From Deltaproteobacteria bacterium (GTDB lineage Bacteria; Myxococcota_A; Polyangia; Polyangiales; JADJMO01), in assembly GCA_016182965.1 (NCBI GenBank), contig JACPFM010000038.1, positions 1-61,003 on the forward strand: a stretch of DNA of 61,003 bases, written 5' to 3'. Positions 26,808 to 35,256 of the stretch are shown here, piece after piece; position 1 is the stretch's first letter, and each line of letters starts with the position of its first letter. A program made the translations under genes and the position numbers. The notes under the pieces were generated by a model. It was not told the DNA's origin and searched no databases. It saw only the letters and a list, made by a program, of their open reading frames with translations.

Positions 26808-26908
26808 CGGAACGCGCAGTTCCGCGGTCGCTCTTCCGACTCGCCGGGCTGAGGTCAACCACATCTCCCATCGACGACGGTTACATCCACGGGGTTGGTG
26901 CAGGCAGC

Positions 26909-27385
26909 ATGCGACTCGAGCTGATCATCGTGATCGCCGCGCTACTCGGAACGACCGCGTGTCGACGAACGCAGCCGGCTCCCCGCCACGACCCTGCCGG
27001 AGCGAGCGCCGCAGACGCTCTCTGTGCGACCGCGCGCTCCAACGGGCGGACGGCGGAGGCTCGTGCGTGGCTCGAGAAGGCCACGCCGGCGGCGCCACGG
27101 ACGCTCGGAGAGCACGATCTGCAATCGACCGAAGCGATCGTGGCGGACCTCTACGCGCGCGGCGCGCTCGTGGTCGACGTCGCGAAGATCCAGGCGACCG
27201 CCGCCGGCGAGTGGAGCAACGTGCTGCTCGTCACGCTCCCGGACGACGCCAAGCGACGCGCGCAGGTGTTCGGGTTCGACGTCGACTACGAGAGCGAGTT
27301 CGATCCGACGGTGGACGTCGGCCAGCACTGCCTGTTCCTCTTCAAGTTCAAGGGACGACTCATCCGGAGGTTCGGCGAGAAGTGA
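26909..27385 (+). CDS. Small lipoprotein
   Basis: The start is ATG 26909, giving MRLELIIVIAALLGTTACRR with lipobox GTTAC and 158 residues. The mature domain alternates helix and strand (IVADLYARGALVVDVAKIQ, SNVLLVTLPDDAKRRAQVFG) and has a single other Cys. It is likely anchored to a membrane face; function is unknown. Confidence 0.65.
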   Translation: MRLELIIVIAALLGTTACRRTQPAPRHDPAGASAADALCATARSNGRTAEARAWLEKATPAAPRTLGEHDLQSTEAIVADLYARGALVVDVAKIQATAAGEWSNVLLVTLPDDAKRRAQVFGFDVDYESEFDPTVDVGQHCLFLFKFKGRLIRRFGEK

Positions 27386-27518
27386 GGCCGGCACTGATCG
27401 CGAACGACAGGTTGTCCTTCGGCGCGACCGTCTGGTCGCAGGAAGACGTACGCGAGCCGCCGTCTCGAGCCGTTGCGGTTGCGGACGCCATCTCTTCGGA
27501 GCACGCTGCGCGCTTGCC

Positions 27519-27995
27519 ATGACGATCGACGAGAGTGACGAGTTCTGGAAGGGCACCGAGTTCCCTGATGTCGTCGCTTACCTGGTCGCGCTGGAGCCGG
27601 GTGGATATCAGATCGATCGCGTCATCGAAGCGCGGTGTGAGTGCGGTGGCACTTCGTTCCACGTGAACGTCGATCGAGACGACGAGCTCGCGCAGACACA
27701 ATGTGTGCACTGCGGCGCGAAGACGTTCGTCGCAGACAGCGAGGATCACTGGGATGCCTCTGTCATCGAGCGACAGACGTGTCCCTGCGGTGGGCAGGTA
27801 TTCGAGGTCGGCCTCGGACTTTGCATCCGTGAAGACAAGGTTGACGGTGACTGGGTTCGCTGGGGCAGCGTCGGATCGAGGTGCCTCGCCTGCGGCATTC
27901 TCGCAAGCGCCATCGACTGGAAGAGCGATCTCGCGCTGACCAACGAGCGGGCGAAGTGCGTGGCGAGGCGGGGCATCGAACACATCGCACGATGA
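27519..27995 (+). CDS. Zinc-ribbon protein
   Basis: From ATG 27519 the 158-residue product contains three CxxC or CxC pairs: CECGGTSF with CVHCGAKTF, CPCGGQVFEVG, and CLACGILAS. These should form two zinc ribbons. Between them are beta strands (FEVGLGLCIREDKVDGDWVR). Such proteins are frequent in myxobacteria, often beside unrelated genes, and their role is unknown. Confidence 0.75.
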   Translation: MTIDESDEFWKGTEFPDVVAYLVALEPGGYQIDRVIEARCECGGTSFHVNVDRDDELAQTQCVHCGAKTFVADSEDHWDASVIERQTCPCGGQVFEVGLGLCIREDKVDGDWVRWGSVGSRCLACGILASAIDWKSDLALTNERAKCVARRGIEHIAR

Positions 27996-28218
27996 GCGCA
28001 TCCGAAGCCAATCTACGCACCTCACGCTCCCCGTGCTGTCTGCGCGCGCGCGGCAGATCGCGACCGAAGGTGGGCTCTTCCTCGAGCCGTTCGAGTCGCC
28101 ATACGTTCGCGAAGGCGACGCTCGTTGAGACGTTGAGACAGACCGGGCGCTCTGACACTACCCGCCGCGACCGCCAGCCGGGTCGATGCTCTCGATGTTC
28201 CCGTCCTATGCTCACGAC

Positions 28219-28659
28219 ATGACCATTCGGCGGATGGACCACGTCGGCGTTGTCGTCGACGATCTCGCAGCTGCGATCGCGTTCTTCGTCGAGCTCGGGA
28301 TGGAGCTCGAGGGCGAGGCGCCCATCGAGGGGAGTTGGGTCGACCGCATCGTCGCGATCGAGGGCGTCCGAGTCGACATCGCGATGATGCGGACCCCGGA
28401 CGGCCACGGCCGGCTCGAGCTGACGAAGTTCCACACGCCGCCCGCGATCCGCAACGAGCCGAAGAACGCACCGCCGAACGCGCTGGGTATACGCAACGTC
28501 ATGTTCGCCGTCGAAGACCTCGACGACGTCGTCGGCCGCCTTCGCGCCCGTGGCACCGAGCTCGTCGGCGAGGTCGCGCAGTACGAGGACAAGTACCGGC
28601 TCTGTTACGTCCGCGGCCCAGAGGGCATCATCGTCGCGCTCGCCGAGCAGCTCCGCTGA
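28219..28659 (+). CDS. VOC-family (glyoxalase-like) protein
   Basis: The start is ATG 28219. The 146-residue product shows the two beta-alpha-beta-beta-beta modules of the VOC fold: MDHVGVVVDDLAAAIAFFVE with His as first metal ligand, GRLELTKFHTP with a Glu ligand, then IRNVMFAVEDLDDVVGRLRA and YVRGPEGIIVALAEQL. VOC members include glyoxalases, dioxygenases and antibiotic-binding proteins; the substrate cannot be inferred. Confidence 0.85.
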   Translation: MTIRRMDHVGVVVDDLAAAIAFFVELGMELEGEAPIEGSWVDRIVAIEGVRVDIAMMRTPDGHGRLELTKFHTPPAIRNEPKNAPPNALGIRNVMFAVEDLDDVVGRLRARGTELVGEVAQYEDKYRLCYVRGPEGIIVALAEQLR

Positions 28660-28677
28660 AGTCGCGACCGACGCCGT

Positions 28678-28842
28678 TCAGCGCGGCGGAACGGCGGCCT
28701 GGCTCGAACCGGGCACCCATTGCGCCAGCTGCGCGGCGTTCGCAGTGAAGGACTGCGTGCAGCCGCATTGCGTGCACACCGCCAGCGTCACAGCCCAGTA
28801 GCGCCCTTTGACGGTCTTCGTGGCGGCGACGCCGAGCACGGT
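28678..28842 (-). pseudogene. Zinc-ribbon gene end
   Basis: The minus strand reads TATTVLGVAATKTVKGRYWA, VTLAVCTQCGCTQSFTANAA and ends WVPGSSQAAVPPR at a stop. This looks like the conserved C-terminal part of a small zinc-ribbon protein, with only one CxxC left. No start is available upstream except an internal GTG at 28839; the N-terminal half is missing. Confidence 0.45.
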
Positions 28843-28896
28843 CGTCGCCGTCCCGAAGTCTCGCCCTCGCCGCGCTGGCGGTCGCCGCCCGGCGCC

Positions 28897-29742
28897 TCAC
28901 TCCGGGGTCCACTCGTACTCGAGCGGCCACACGATCTTCGCGGGCGCGGACGTCGGCTTCGGGAACACGATGCCGGCGATCGTGTCGACCATGCACTTCC
29001 CGGTGATCGCGTCGACCTTCATCGCGGCTCCCAAATCGATCTTCCGCGCCTTGCCGAGCGCGTCGACCTCGAACTGCATGAACGTCATGCCTGCGAGCTT
29101 CGGGTCGCGCGTGCGCCCGTCTTCGTAGCAGCGCGTCAGCGCGGGGTAGCTCGCGCCCATCGCGCCCATGACCCCGCTCGCGTCGATGTCGGACGGGATC
29201 TCGATGAAGTGCTGCTGGAGGTGCGTCTTCCACTTCCGCTCGGCGAAGGCGATCGTGATCGTGCCGGTGGCGCTCGTCGCGTCGTCGAGCTTGCACTCGC
29301 GGAGCACGTCGGCCACGCAGCGCGCGAGGACGTCGTCGCCGGCGACACGCTGCGCGCTCGTGACCTTGCCGAGCGAAAGCTCGACCGAGAGCTCGATCGT
29401 CCCGTGGAAGCTCACGCCGCCGTCGCTCGCCTGATACAGACGATTCCACGTCTCCCGCGCGCAGCCACGCATGTTCTCGAACCTGTCGCACGAGACACGC
29501 GCGAGCGCCGCGGCTTGCGCGCCGCTCCGTGCGGCAGCGGTCGCGACGACGCGCGGCCACGTCATCTCCCCCGCGTCGGGCGCCGGCTGACCGCCCTCGA
29601 GCACCACACCGTCGCGGCACTCGACGCTCGCCCGGGTGACGCCGGCCTCCGCAGGATCGGCCTTCACCGTCGGGCTCGCGCGCCGGCACGCGAACAGCAG
29701 CGCGCTCGCCACGACGACGGCCCACGCCCCTTCTCTCCCCAC
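28897..29742 (-). CDS. AgmX/PglI-like lipoprotein
   Basis: The start is taken as GTG 29740-29742 because VGREGAWAVVVASALLFACRR then forms a short signal peptide with lipobox LLFAC; the open frame goes on upstream to 29859. The 281-residue product has two repeats of a TonB-C-like beta domain (FHGTIELSVELSLGKV, MTFMQFEVDALGKARKIDLG) with paired Cys, as in the AgmX/PglI C-terminal domain found in myxobacterial gliding proteins. An inverted repeat (CTCACGAT / ATCGTGAG, 29746-29766) lies directly upstream of the GTG. Confidence 0.7.
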   Translation of the reverse strand: MGREGAWAVVVASALLFACRRASPTVKADPAEAGVTRASVECRDGVVLEGGQPAPDAGEMTWPRVVATAAARSGAQAAALARVSCDRFENMRGCARETWNRLYQASDGGVSFHGTIELSVELSLGKVTSAQRVAGDDVLARCVADVLRECKLDDATSATGTITIAFAERKWKTHLQQHFIEIPSDIDASGVMGAMGASYPALTRCYEDGRTRDPKLAGMTFMQFEVDALGKARKIDLGAAMKVDAITGKCMVDTIAGIVFPKPTSAPAKIVWPLEYEWTPE

Positions 29743-29918
29743 CCGCTCACGATAGAGGATCGTGAGAGGATCGTGCGCCGGAGGGTTCGCGATGCGGTGC
29801 GCCGACCACGACGCGGCCGCCACGAGGAGGGTCGCGAGCGGAGCCGGACCGCTGTGCATCGTAAGGAATCATCGTCGGCGCGTTACCTCCTGCATCGTCG
29901 CGCGGGCTCCGGGATCGG

Positions 29919-30872
29919 ATGCACGCCAAGCCGTCGGTGTGCGCGCTGTTCGGTTGGTTCTTAGCCATGCTCGTTGCTCCGCCCTCGTCGGCGGACAGCG
30001 GTCCCTCGACGCCACCGAAGCCAACCGCTCCATCGCCGGATCGGCGTCAGCCGACCGTGGAGTGGAACCCGGAGTGGGCGCGCTTCCGCACGGCGGAGTA
30101 CCTCGCCACCTCCGTGCTGGTGCTGACCGACGTCGCCATCGTGCTGTGGATGCCCGATCCCGATCCGCGGTGGGACGGAGCGCTACCCTTCGACGGCAAG
30201 GCGAGCACCGCGCTCCGCGCCGGCACCGGGCCCGCGCGACAGCGGGCGCAGATGTGGAGCGATCGCATCCACGAGCTCAACTTCGTGATCGGGCTGACGG
30301 AGGCGCCGCTCGCCGCGGGTGTCGCGCACGGCAACTGGGACGTCGCGTGGCAGCTCTCGCTGATCAACGCGGAGGCGTACGCGGCTGCAGGGTTCGTGCA
30401 GCTGCTCTCCGCCAGGCTCGTCGGCCGCGTTCGCCCGTTCCTCGACAGCTGTCGCGAGGCGGGTGAGCGAGGCGAAGGCGAGGACTTCCCGTGCAAGGAG
30501 GGTGGTCGGACGCTGAGCTTCTTGAGCGGTCACGCGATGACGTCGTTCGTGTCGGCGGGGTTGATGTGCGCGCATCACGGACGCCTCCCGCTCTGGGGGA
30601 GCGGCGCCGCAGACGCGAGCGCGTGCGTGGCGATGTTGGCGTCCGGCACGGCGACCGGCGTGCTCCGCGTCGTCGCCGACAAGCACTATGCGAGCGACGT
30701 CGTGCTCGGAATGCTGCTCGGCTTCGGGTTCGGGTACGGCATCCCCATGCTCTTCCACTATCGCTCCACCGCAGCGCCCAAGTCGGCACGTGCGCCGGCG
30801 TTCGTCGCGTGGGCACCGACGCCGGTGATCGCGCCCGATCGACTCGGCGTCGCGTGGGGAGGGATCTTCTGA
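29919..30872 (+). CDS. PAP2-family phosphatase (membrane)
   Basis: The 317-residue product has a signal peptide and several membrane segments. The PAP2 catalytic motifs are present in order: KxxxxxxRP-like RLVGRVRPF, SFLSGHAMTSF with the SGH His, and RVVADKHYASDVVLG with the final His. Such enzymes remove phosphate from lipid phosphates or undecaprenyl pyrophosphate at the outer face of the membrane. A C-terminal tail of 45 residues follows the last membrane helix. Confidence 0.85.
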   Translation: MHAKPSVCALFGWFLAMLVAPPSSADSGPSTPPKPTAPSPDRRQPTVEWNPEWARFRTAEYLATSVLVLTDVAIVLWMPDPDPRWDGALPFDGKASTALRAGTGPARQRAQMWSDRIHELNFVIGLTEAPLAAGVAHGNWDVAWQLSLINAEAYAAAGFVQLLSARLVGRVRPFLDSCREAGERGEGEDFPCKEGGRTLSFLSGHAMTSFVSAGLMCAHHGRLPLWGSGAADASACVAMLASGTATGVLRVVADKHYASDVVLGMLLGFGFGYGIPMLFHYRSTAAPKSARAPAFVAWAPTPVIAPDRLGVAWGGIF

Positions 30873-30995
30873 GTCGTCGCCCTACCGGGGGGGCTGCGGT
30901 TCGGCGCCGGTCGAGCGATCAACGACGCGCGTCGGCGGCGAGCCGGAGCTCGATCCACCGCACGGCGGTCCAATCCAGCGCGCCGGCGGCGCCCG

Positions 30996-31214
30996 AAGGT
31001 ATTCAACTACGAAGAGGCCCGGCAGATCGGCGCCGCGTTCGAGCGGATGAAGCTCGAGACGGCGAAGGGGGGCGACTCGATGGTCGCGAGCACCATCGAC
31101 CTCATCGCCAACCTGCTGCCGCCGCGGCTGACGAAGGTCTTCCGCAAGAACCTGAAGACGCCCGCGACCGGTACCGCGCGCCCGCACAGCGAATCGCGTC
31201 CGTCGCACCCGTGA
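30996..31214 (+). pseudogene. Orphan C-terminal gene fragment
   Basis: Seventy-two codons read KVFNYEEARQIGAAFERMKL, VASTIDLIANLLPPRLTKVF and RKNLKTPATGT to a TGA at 31212-31214. Codon use and helical pattern are protein-like, but there is no start codon before the sequence loses coding character at about 30990. The parent family was not recognised. Confidence 0.5.
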
Positions 31215-31258
31215 CGTCGTGCGCGACGTTCGGTCTTCTGGCCGCTGACGTCAGCCGT

Positions 31259-31478
31259 TCACGAGAGCCAGATCATGAGACCCAAGCCGCGCTCGGCTCC
31301 GTGGAGCACGAGGTTGCGAAGCTCCTCGTACGCACCCGAGTAGTAGCCGAACTCGTCGCCGCCTCGCGGGTCGTACTTGCTCCATCCATTCGGGGCACCG
31401 GGGTAGATCTGGAGCGAGTCCATCGTCGCTCCGTCGTAGTAGTCAACGCCGACGGGCGCACCCCGGAGCAGCGAGCTC
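31259..31478 (-). pseudogene. Orphan C-terminal gene fragment (aromatic and Gly-rich)
   Basis: The minus strand encodes GVDYYDGATMDSLQIYPGAP, NGWSKYDPRGGDEFGYYSGA and YEELRNLVLHGAERGLGLMI to a TGA at 31259. It looks like a sugar-hydrolase or lectin-type C-terminus, but the family is uncertain. No start lies upstream. It faces the other orphan end at 30996, 44 nt away. Confidence 0.5.
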
Positions 31479-31516
31479 CCTGAGTGCGCCCGTTCGACGG
31501 GCCGGGACCTACCAGG

Positions 31517-32698
31517 TCAGAACCAGCTCGCGACCCACTCACCGAGCGACGCGCCGACGCCGCCGAGAACGCCGCCGACGACGTACCCGGGAACCGAGCC
31601 GACCACCGGCACCACGACCGCGCCACCGACCGCGCCGGAGACCGCGCCGCCGACCGCGCCCGAGACGTCGGCCTTGACGATCGGGGGAGCCTGCATGGGC
31701 TCCACATCACCGGTCGACAGCACGTACGCCGCGCTGTAGCGGCCGACCGAGGACGTCGCGAGCAGGACGTCGCTCTCCTGCTCGGGGAGCGTCTTGTCGG
31801 TCATGATCTCGACTTCGATCCGCTTGTTGGCGCGGTAGTCGCCCGACAGCGCGTCGTTCACCGACGCATCCAGGATCTTCACGAAGTAGCTCGCCCCGCG
31901 CGGCGACATCTTGCCGGTCTTCACCAGGAGCTCGTCCGGCGCCTTCGACGCGAAGAGCTCCGCCGAGAACTTGTTGGCGCCGCTCGCGAAGAACTTCGTC
32001 GTGTCGACGGTGATCCCCACGCTGCCGATGAACTTCGCGGTCGTCGCGTCGACGGCCTCGGGCGTCGCCCCCTTGGTCAGCACGCTCCGGCCGTACACCA
32101 TCGCCTTGTTGTGCAGGCGACCGACCCAGTCGAACTTGTTCGCGGGATTGGCGACCCGGCCGCCGTAGACCGAGATCTCGTCGGTGGCGCTGTTCCAGTC
32201 CGCGTCGCTCTTGACGGGGGTGACCTTCACGTCGATGACGATCGGGCCCTTGCCGTCGACGTCGCTCCGCACGGCGTAGAAGCCAGGCTGAATCGTGATG
32301 GCGCCGGGAGCCCCGAGGCTCCGGGCGATCTTGGCGTCGAGCGCGATCGGCGCCTCGATCTTCAGACCGCCCGAGGCGCGGAGGTCGAACGGAGTCGACT
32401 CCCTGTCGAGCGACAGCGTGAGGACCCCCTCCGAGCCGTAGACGCCGGTGGCGTTCGCGTCCCACGGCGACGGCGAGCTGCCGATCGAGCAGATGCCCGG
32501 GCCCTTGAAGCAGCCCCCCGCGTATCCAGTGATGCCGAACTGGATGTTCAGCCTCCCGGGGTGCGGAGTCGAGAGCGACTCCTGCGCGACGCCGGTCGTC
32601 TCGTCGGCCCCCCGCTCGGACTGCGAACCATCGATGGCACACCCTGCAAAGACCGAGAGGGCAATCGTGACGACCGAAGCGATTCCATAAGCGCGCAT
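31517..32698 (-). CDS. Large lipoprotein with glycine-zipper tail
   Basis: This 393-residue protein starts MRAYGIASVVTIALSVFAGC (lipobox FAGC). The long middle region is beta-rich (TLSLDRESTPFDLRASGGLK, SVGITVDTTKFFASGANKFS). The last 50 residues are a glycine zipper of the form GAVGGAVSGAVGGAVVVP and GYVVGGVLGGVGASLG, ending WVASWF. Such tails insert into membranes in some bacteriocins and pore proteins. Start and ribosome site (GGAGAG) are clear. The family is not recognised. Confidence 0.7.
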   Translation of the reverse strand: MRAYGIASVVTIALSVFAGCAIDGSQSERGADETTGVAQESLSTPHPGRLNIQFGITGYAGGCFKGPGICSIGSSPSPWDANATGVYGSEGVLTLSLDRESTPFDLRASGGLKIEAPIALDAKIARSLGAPGAITIQPGFYAVRSDVDGKGPIVIDVKVTPVKSDADWNSATDEISVYGGRVANPANKFDWVGRLHNKAMVYGRSVLTKGATPEAVDATTAKFIGSVGITVDTTKFFASGANKFSAELFASKAPDELLVKTGKMSPRGASYFVKILDASVNDALSGDYRANKRIEVEIMTDKTLPEQESDVLLATSSVGRYSAAYVLSTGDVEPMQAPPIVKADVSGAVGGAVSGAVGGAVVVPVVGSVPGYVVGGVLGGVGASLGEWVASWF

Positions 32699-32908
32699 GA
32701 GACTCTCTCCTGGGGTTCCGTGGTCTTGTCCGCGAGGGGCACCGCCCCTTGCGACGCCCGCATCCAGCGACGCGTCGGGCGGCCCTTTCGCAGGACCCGT
32801 GCCGACGCCGCGGCCCCGAGCGACGAGCGAGATTCTCCGAGGAATCTCGCGCCCTGCGCCCGTCGGCAGCGGCTCGTGAACGGTCCAGTGGACGGTTCAC
32901 TCCCTGCG

Positions 32909-33031
32909 ATGGACGTCAGAGCCGGATGCGAGCGGACGCACCTCGAAGATGTCTTGTTGACGAAGGAGCTGGGTGGGTATCGCGACTACTGCAAGCAGAC
33001 GAAGTTCCGCCTCGTCCCTCGGCTCTGGTGA
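32909..33031 (+). pseudogene. Isoprenylcysteine/phosphatidylethanolamine methyltransferase end
   Basis: Forty codons end HLEDVLLTKELGGYRDYCKQ and TKFRLVPRLW. This matches the C-terminal signature of ICMT/PEMT-family membrane methyltransferases (ExxLL-xELPGYxxYxxxxRYRLxPxxW). The SAM-binding and membrane parts are missing, so it is a scrap. Confidence 0.65.
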
Positions 33032-33101
33032 GCCCCCGCGGCCGGCGGTGCCCGAGACGCAGCGGTCCGCCCGGAGGAGCGGCGCGCCGCTCACGCTCGA
33101 T

Positions 33102-33410
33102 TCACCGGCTCTCGCGGTGCTCGGGCAGCGCGCCCTTCGGCTCGCCTGGCTCGGTCGACTTCCGCTCGCCTGCCGACGCCGACGACGGCCGCTCGACCGG
33201 CACCGACGCGCCCTCCGTGATCGGCTCGGCGCCCGCGGAGCCCGTGCCGAGGCCCGAGCGTCCCGATTCCTCGTACGGTCCGCCGCCCAGCTCGCCGGGC
33301 TGCACCGGCGTGGCGTCGTCGGGGTGGGGCGTGCCGAACGGGAAGATCCCTTTCGACGCGTCGACCTCGTCGCTCGATACGGGCTTGGACCTCTCGCGCT
33401 CCTTCGCCAT
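33102..33410 (-). CDS. Small disordered acidic protein
   Basis: The start is ATG 33408-33410, after GGGGCAGAGC. The 102 residues begin MAKERERSKPVSSDEVDASK and contain GIFPFGTPHPDDATPVQPGE, then run rich in Gly, Ser, Glu and Pro. There is no predicted fold. It may be a stress-type or linker-like protein; the family is not known. Confidence 0.55.
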   Translation of the reverse strand: MAKERERSKPVSSDEVDASKGIFPFGTPHPDDATPVQPGELGGGPYEESGRSGLGTGSAGAEPITEGASVPVERPSSASAGERKSTEPGEPKGALPEHRESR

Positions 33411-33577
33411 GCTCTGCCCCTTTCGGTGAGCGCACGAAGTTGCACGCGAGGTGCCGCGCCTCCTCGAGGCCGGTCGTGACGGCCCAACCGCCCAATCGGC
33501 CCGACAAGCCTGCTGCACGCGCTCGGGCAATGGCGACAGGCCGAGCGAGATGCGCCGCTCGGCATCGAACCCCGGTG

Positions 33578-34153
33578 ATGCTGGCGCGATCGTTCGAGGT
33601 AGACGAGTTGATCGAGGCGTGCTCGGCCGCGGTCGCCACGGGCGAAGGCGAGCCCGCGGTGCGTGAGCTGATCGTCGAGGCCGTGTCCGACCCGAGCGCG
33701 GCGCTCGCTGCGCTCGGGCCTTCCGAGCACGCCGGAATCCGCGTGCTCCACCGCGCGGCCGATCTCACCGTGCTCGACTTCACCTGGGCGCCGTGGATGG
33801 CGTTCAAGCCGCACAACCACAACATGTGGGCGGTGATCGCCATCCTCGCCGGCCGTGAGGACAACGTGTTCTGGCGGCGCACCGAGCGCGCGATCGAGGC
33901 GGCCGGCGCGCGCTCGCTCGGGGCCGGCGACGTGACGCCGCTCGGCAAAGACGTCATCCATTCGGTGACGAACCCGATCGGCAAGTGGACGCGGGCGATC
34001 CACGTCTACGGCGGCGATTTCTTCGCCCCGCCGCGACCGCGCAGCGAATGGGATCACGAGACGCTCGTGGAGCGCCCGTGGGACCTCGACGACACGCGAC
34101 GCTCGTTCGCCGACGCCGAGGCGCGGTTTCGTTGCGCGTCGCCCTCCCGCTGA
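33578..34153 (+). CDS. Cupin-fold protein (cysteine-dioxygenase-like)
   Basis: From ATG 33578 the 191-residue product has a double-stranded beta-helix core with FKPHNHNMWAVIAILAGRED and VIHSVTNPIGKWTRAIHVYG. The three His in HNHNMW and IHSV, with a nearby Glu/Asp, are the metal ligands expected of the predicted metal-dependent DSBH family related to cysteine dioxygenase. The N-terminal 50 residues are helical. Substrate is unknown. Confidence 0.8.
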   Translation: MLARSFEVDELIEACSAAVATGEGEPAVRELIVEAVSDPSAALAALGPSEHAGIRVLHRAADLTVLDFTWAPWMAFKPHNHNMWAVIAILAGREDNVFWRRTERAIEAAGARSLGAGDVTPLGKDVIHSVTNPIGKWTRAIHVYGGDFFAPPRPRSEWDHETLVERPWDLDDTRRSFADAEARFRCASPSR

Positions 34154-34180
34154 CCGCGGGCACGAACCGCGCCGACCGGG

Positions 34181-34558
34181 TCAGCGGAGGATCACGTCGT
34201 CGCCCTGCGGCGCGCCCGAATCGCCCTCGGGCGGCGACGGCGGGCCCGAATCGGTCGCCGGAGGCGCCGAAGGCGGAGGACACGGTCCGATCGGATCGCC
34301 ATGGTTCTTGACGTGCGCCGCGACGGCCGGCTCGCCGACGCAGATCTCGTGCGCGTTCGCCGGATTGCCGGGCGGGATGTGGCAGATCAACACCTTCTTG
34401 CCGCTGCACGTGGGCTCGCCTGTCGCAGGGTCCTTCAGCGCCGCCTCCTCGCTTCCGATTCCCCCCTCCTCCTCGGCTTCCTGGGTGCATCCGATCATCA
34501 GACCGGAGACGACCAGGGTCGACGTGAACACGACGCACGCGAGTCGCTTGGAAATCAT
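34181..34558 (-). CDS. Lipoprotein with CHxPPGNP metal-site-like motif
   Basis: The 125-residue product begins MISKRLACVVFTSTLVVSGL, with lipobox LMIGC. Its central block (KKVLICHIPPGNPANAHEIC, VGEPAVAAHVKNHGD) is a conserved pattern seen in many environmental bacterial exported proteins, with Cys-His and two further His that could bind a metal. The tail is rich in Pro and Ser. Function is unknown. It is divergent from the gene at 34896. Confidence 0.75.
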   Translation of the reverse strand: MISKRLACVVFTSTLVVSGLMIGCTQEAEEEGGIGSEEAALKDPATGEPTCSGKKVLICHIPPGNPANAHEICVGEPAVAAHVKNHGDPIGPCPPPSAPPATDSGPPSPPEGDSGAPQGDDVILR

Positions 34559-34895
34559 CGAGTCACTCCTCTTCGACTGAACCGGATGGAGCCGGCGCTG
34601 ATCCCATCAGCAACGCTCGTACCTCGGCGATCGACGCGTGCCGCTGCGCCGGAGAAGGGCGCGTTCAGCGTGCTTCGCGCAGTGCCCGCGGAAAAATGTC
34701 GCGGCTCGCGATCGTCGTCGTGCGCTGGCACATGCCCGCTCGGCGCGTTGAGGACTCATGTCGGCCGCAGCGTCACGTCGGTGGTTCGCTCCAGCGCACG
34801 CCGGTTCGCTCGCGCGCCGGCGACGATGACCATCCTCGAGCCACTCGACCTCGGTCGGTTGATCGCGGGCCCGCGACGACCGATCGTCGCCGCAC
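34559..34895. other. Intergenic region, 337 bp
   Basis: Divergent spacer between the CHxPPGNP lipoprotein and the gene at 34896. No gene, repeat or recognisable operator is seen. It should contain the promoters of both flanking genes. Confidence 0.4.
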
Positions 34896-35216
34896 ATGTC
34901 GATGACGCCCCCCGCCGAGCACGAGCTGGTCCGCGAAGGCGGGCGCGTGGTCACCGTCGGCTTCGACGAGCACGACAACCTGGTCTTCACAGGCCAGGAT
35001 CTCGGCGCGTACGTCGAGGAGGTGTTCGGCGATTCGGAGTACGAGTTCTGGTACACGGTGCCCGCGGAGCGGATCGCCGAGTTCGCGGCGCTCGTCGGGA
35101 TCGATCCGAGCGAGCCCATCGCCGGGCTGCTCGCTCGGTGGAAGGGCGACGAGCGGTTCGCCGAGCTCCAGAGGCGGATGCGCGCGACCGGGTGGGTGCG
35201 GTTCACCTGCTGGTGA
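34896..35216 (+). CDS. Hypothetical protein
   Basis: The frame gives 106 residues from ATG 34896 (or ATG 34902). An N-terminal segment (HELVREGGRVVTVGFDEHDN) reads as beta hairpins; a helical second half follows (AERIAEFAALVGIDPSEPIA, LLARWKGDERFAELQRRM). No family was recognised. Confidence 0.6.
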   Translation: MSMTPPAEHELVREGGRVVTVGFDEHDNLVFTGQDLGAYVEEVFGDSEYEFWYTVPAERIAEFAALVGIDPSEPIAGLLARWKGDERFAELQRRMRATGWVRFTCW

Positions 35217-35256
35217 CGAGGTGCGGACCGCCCCGATCCGCGGCATGGTGCGGCCG

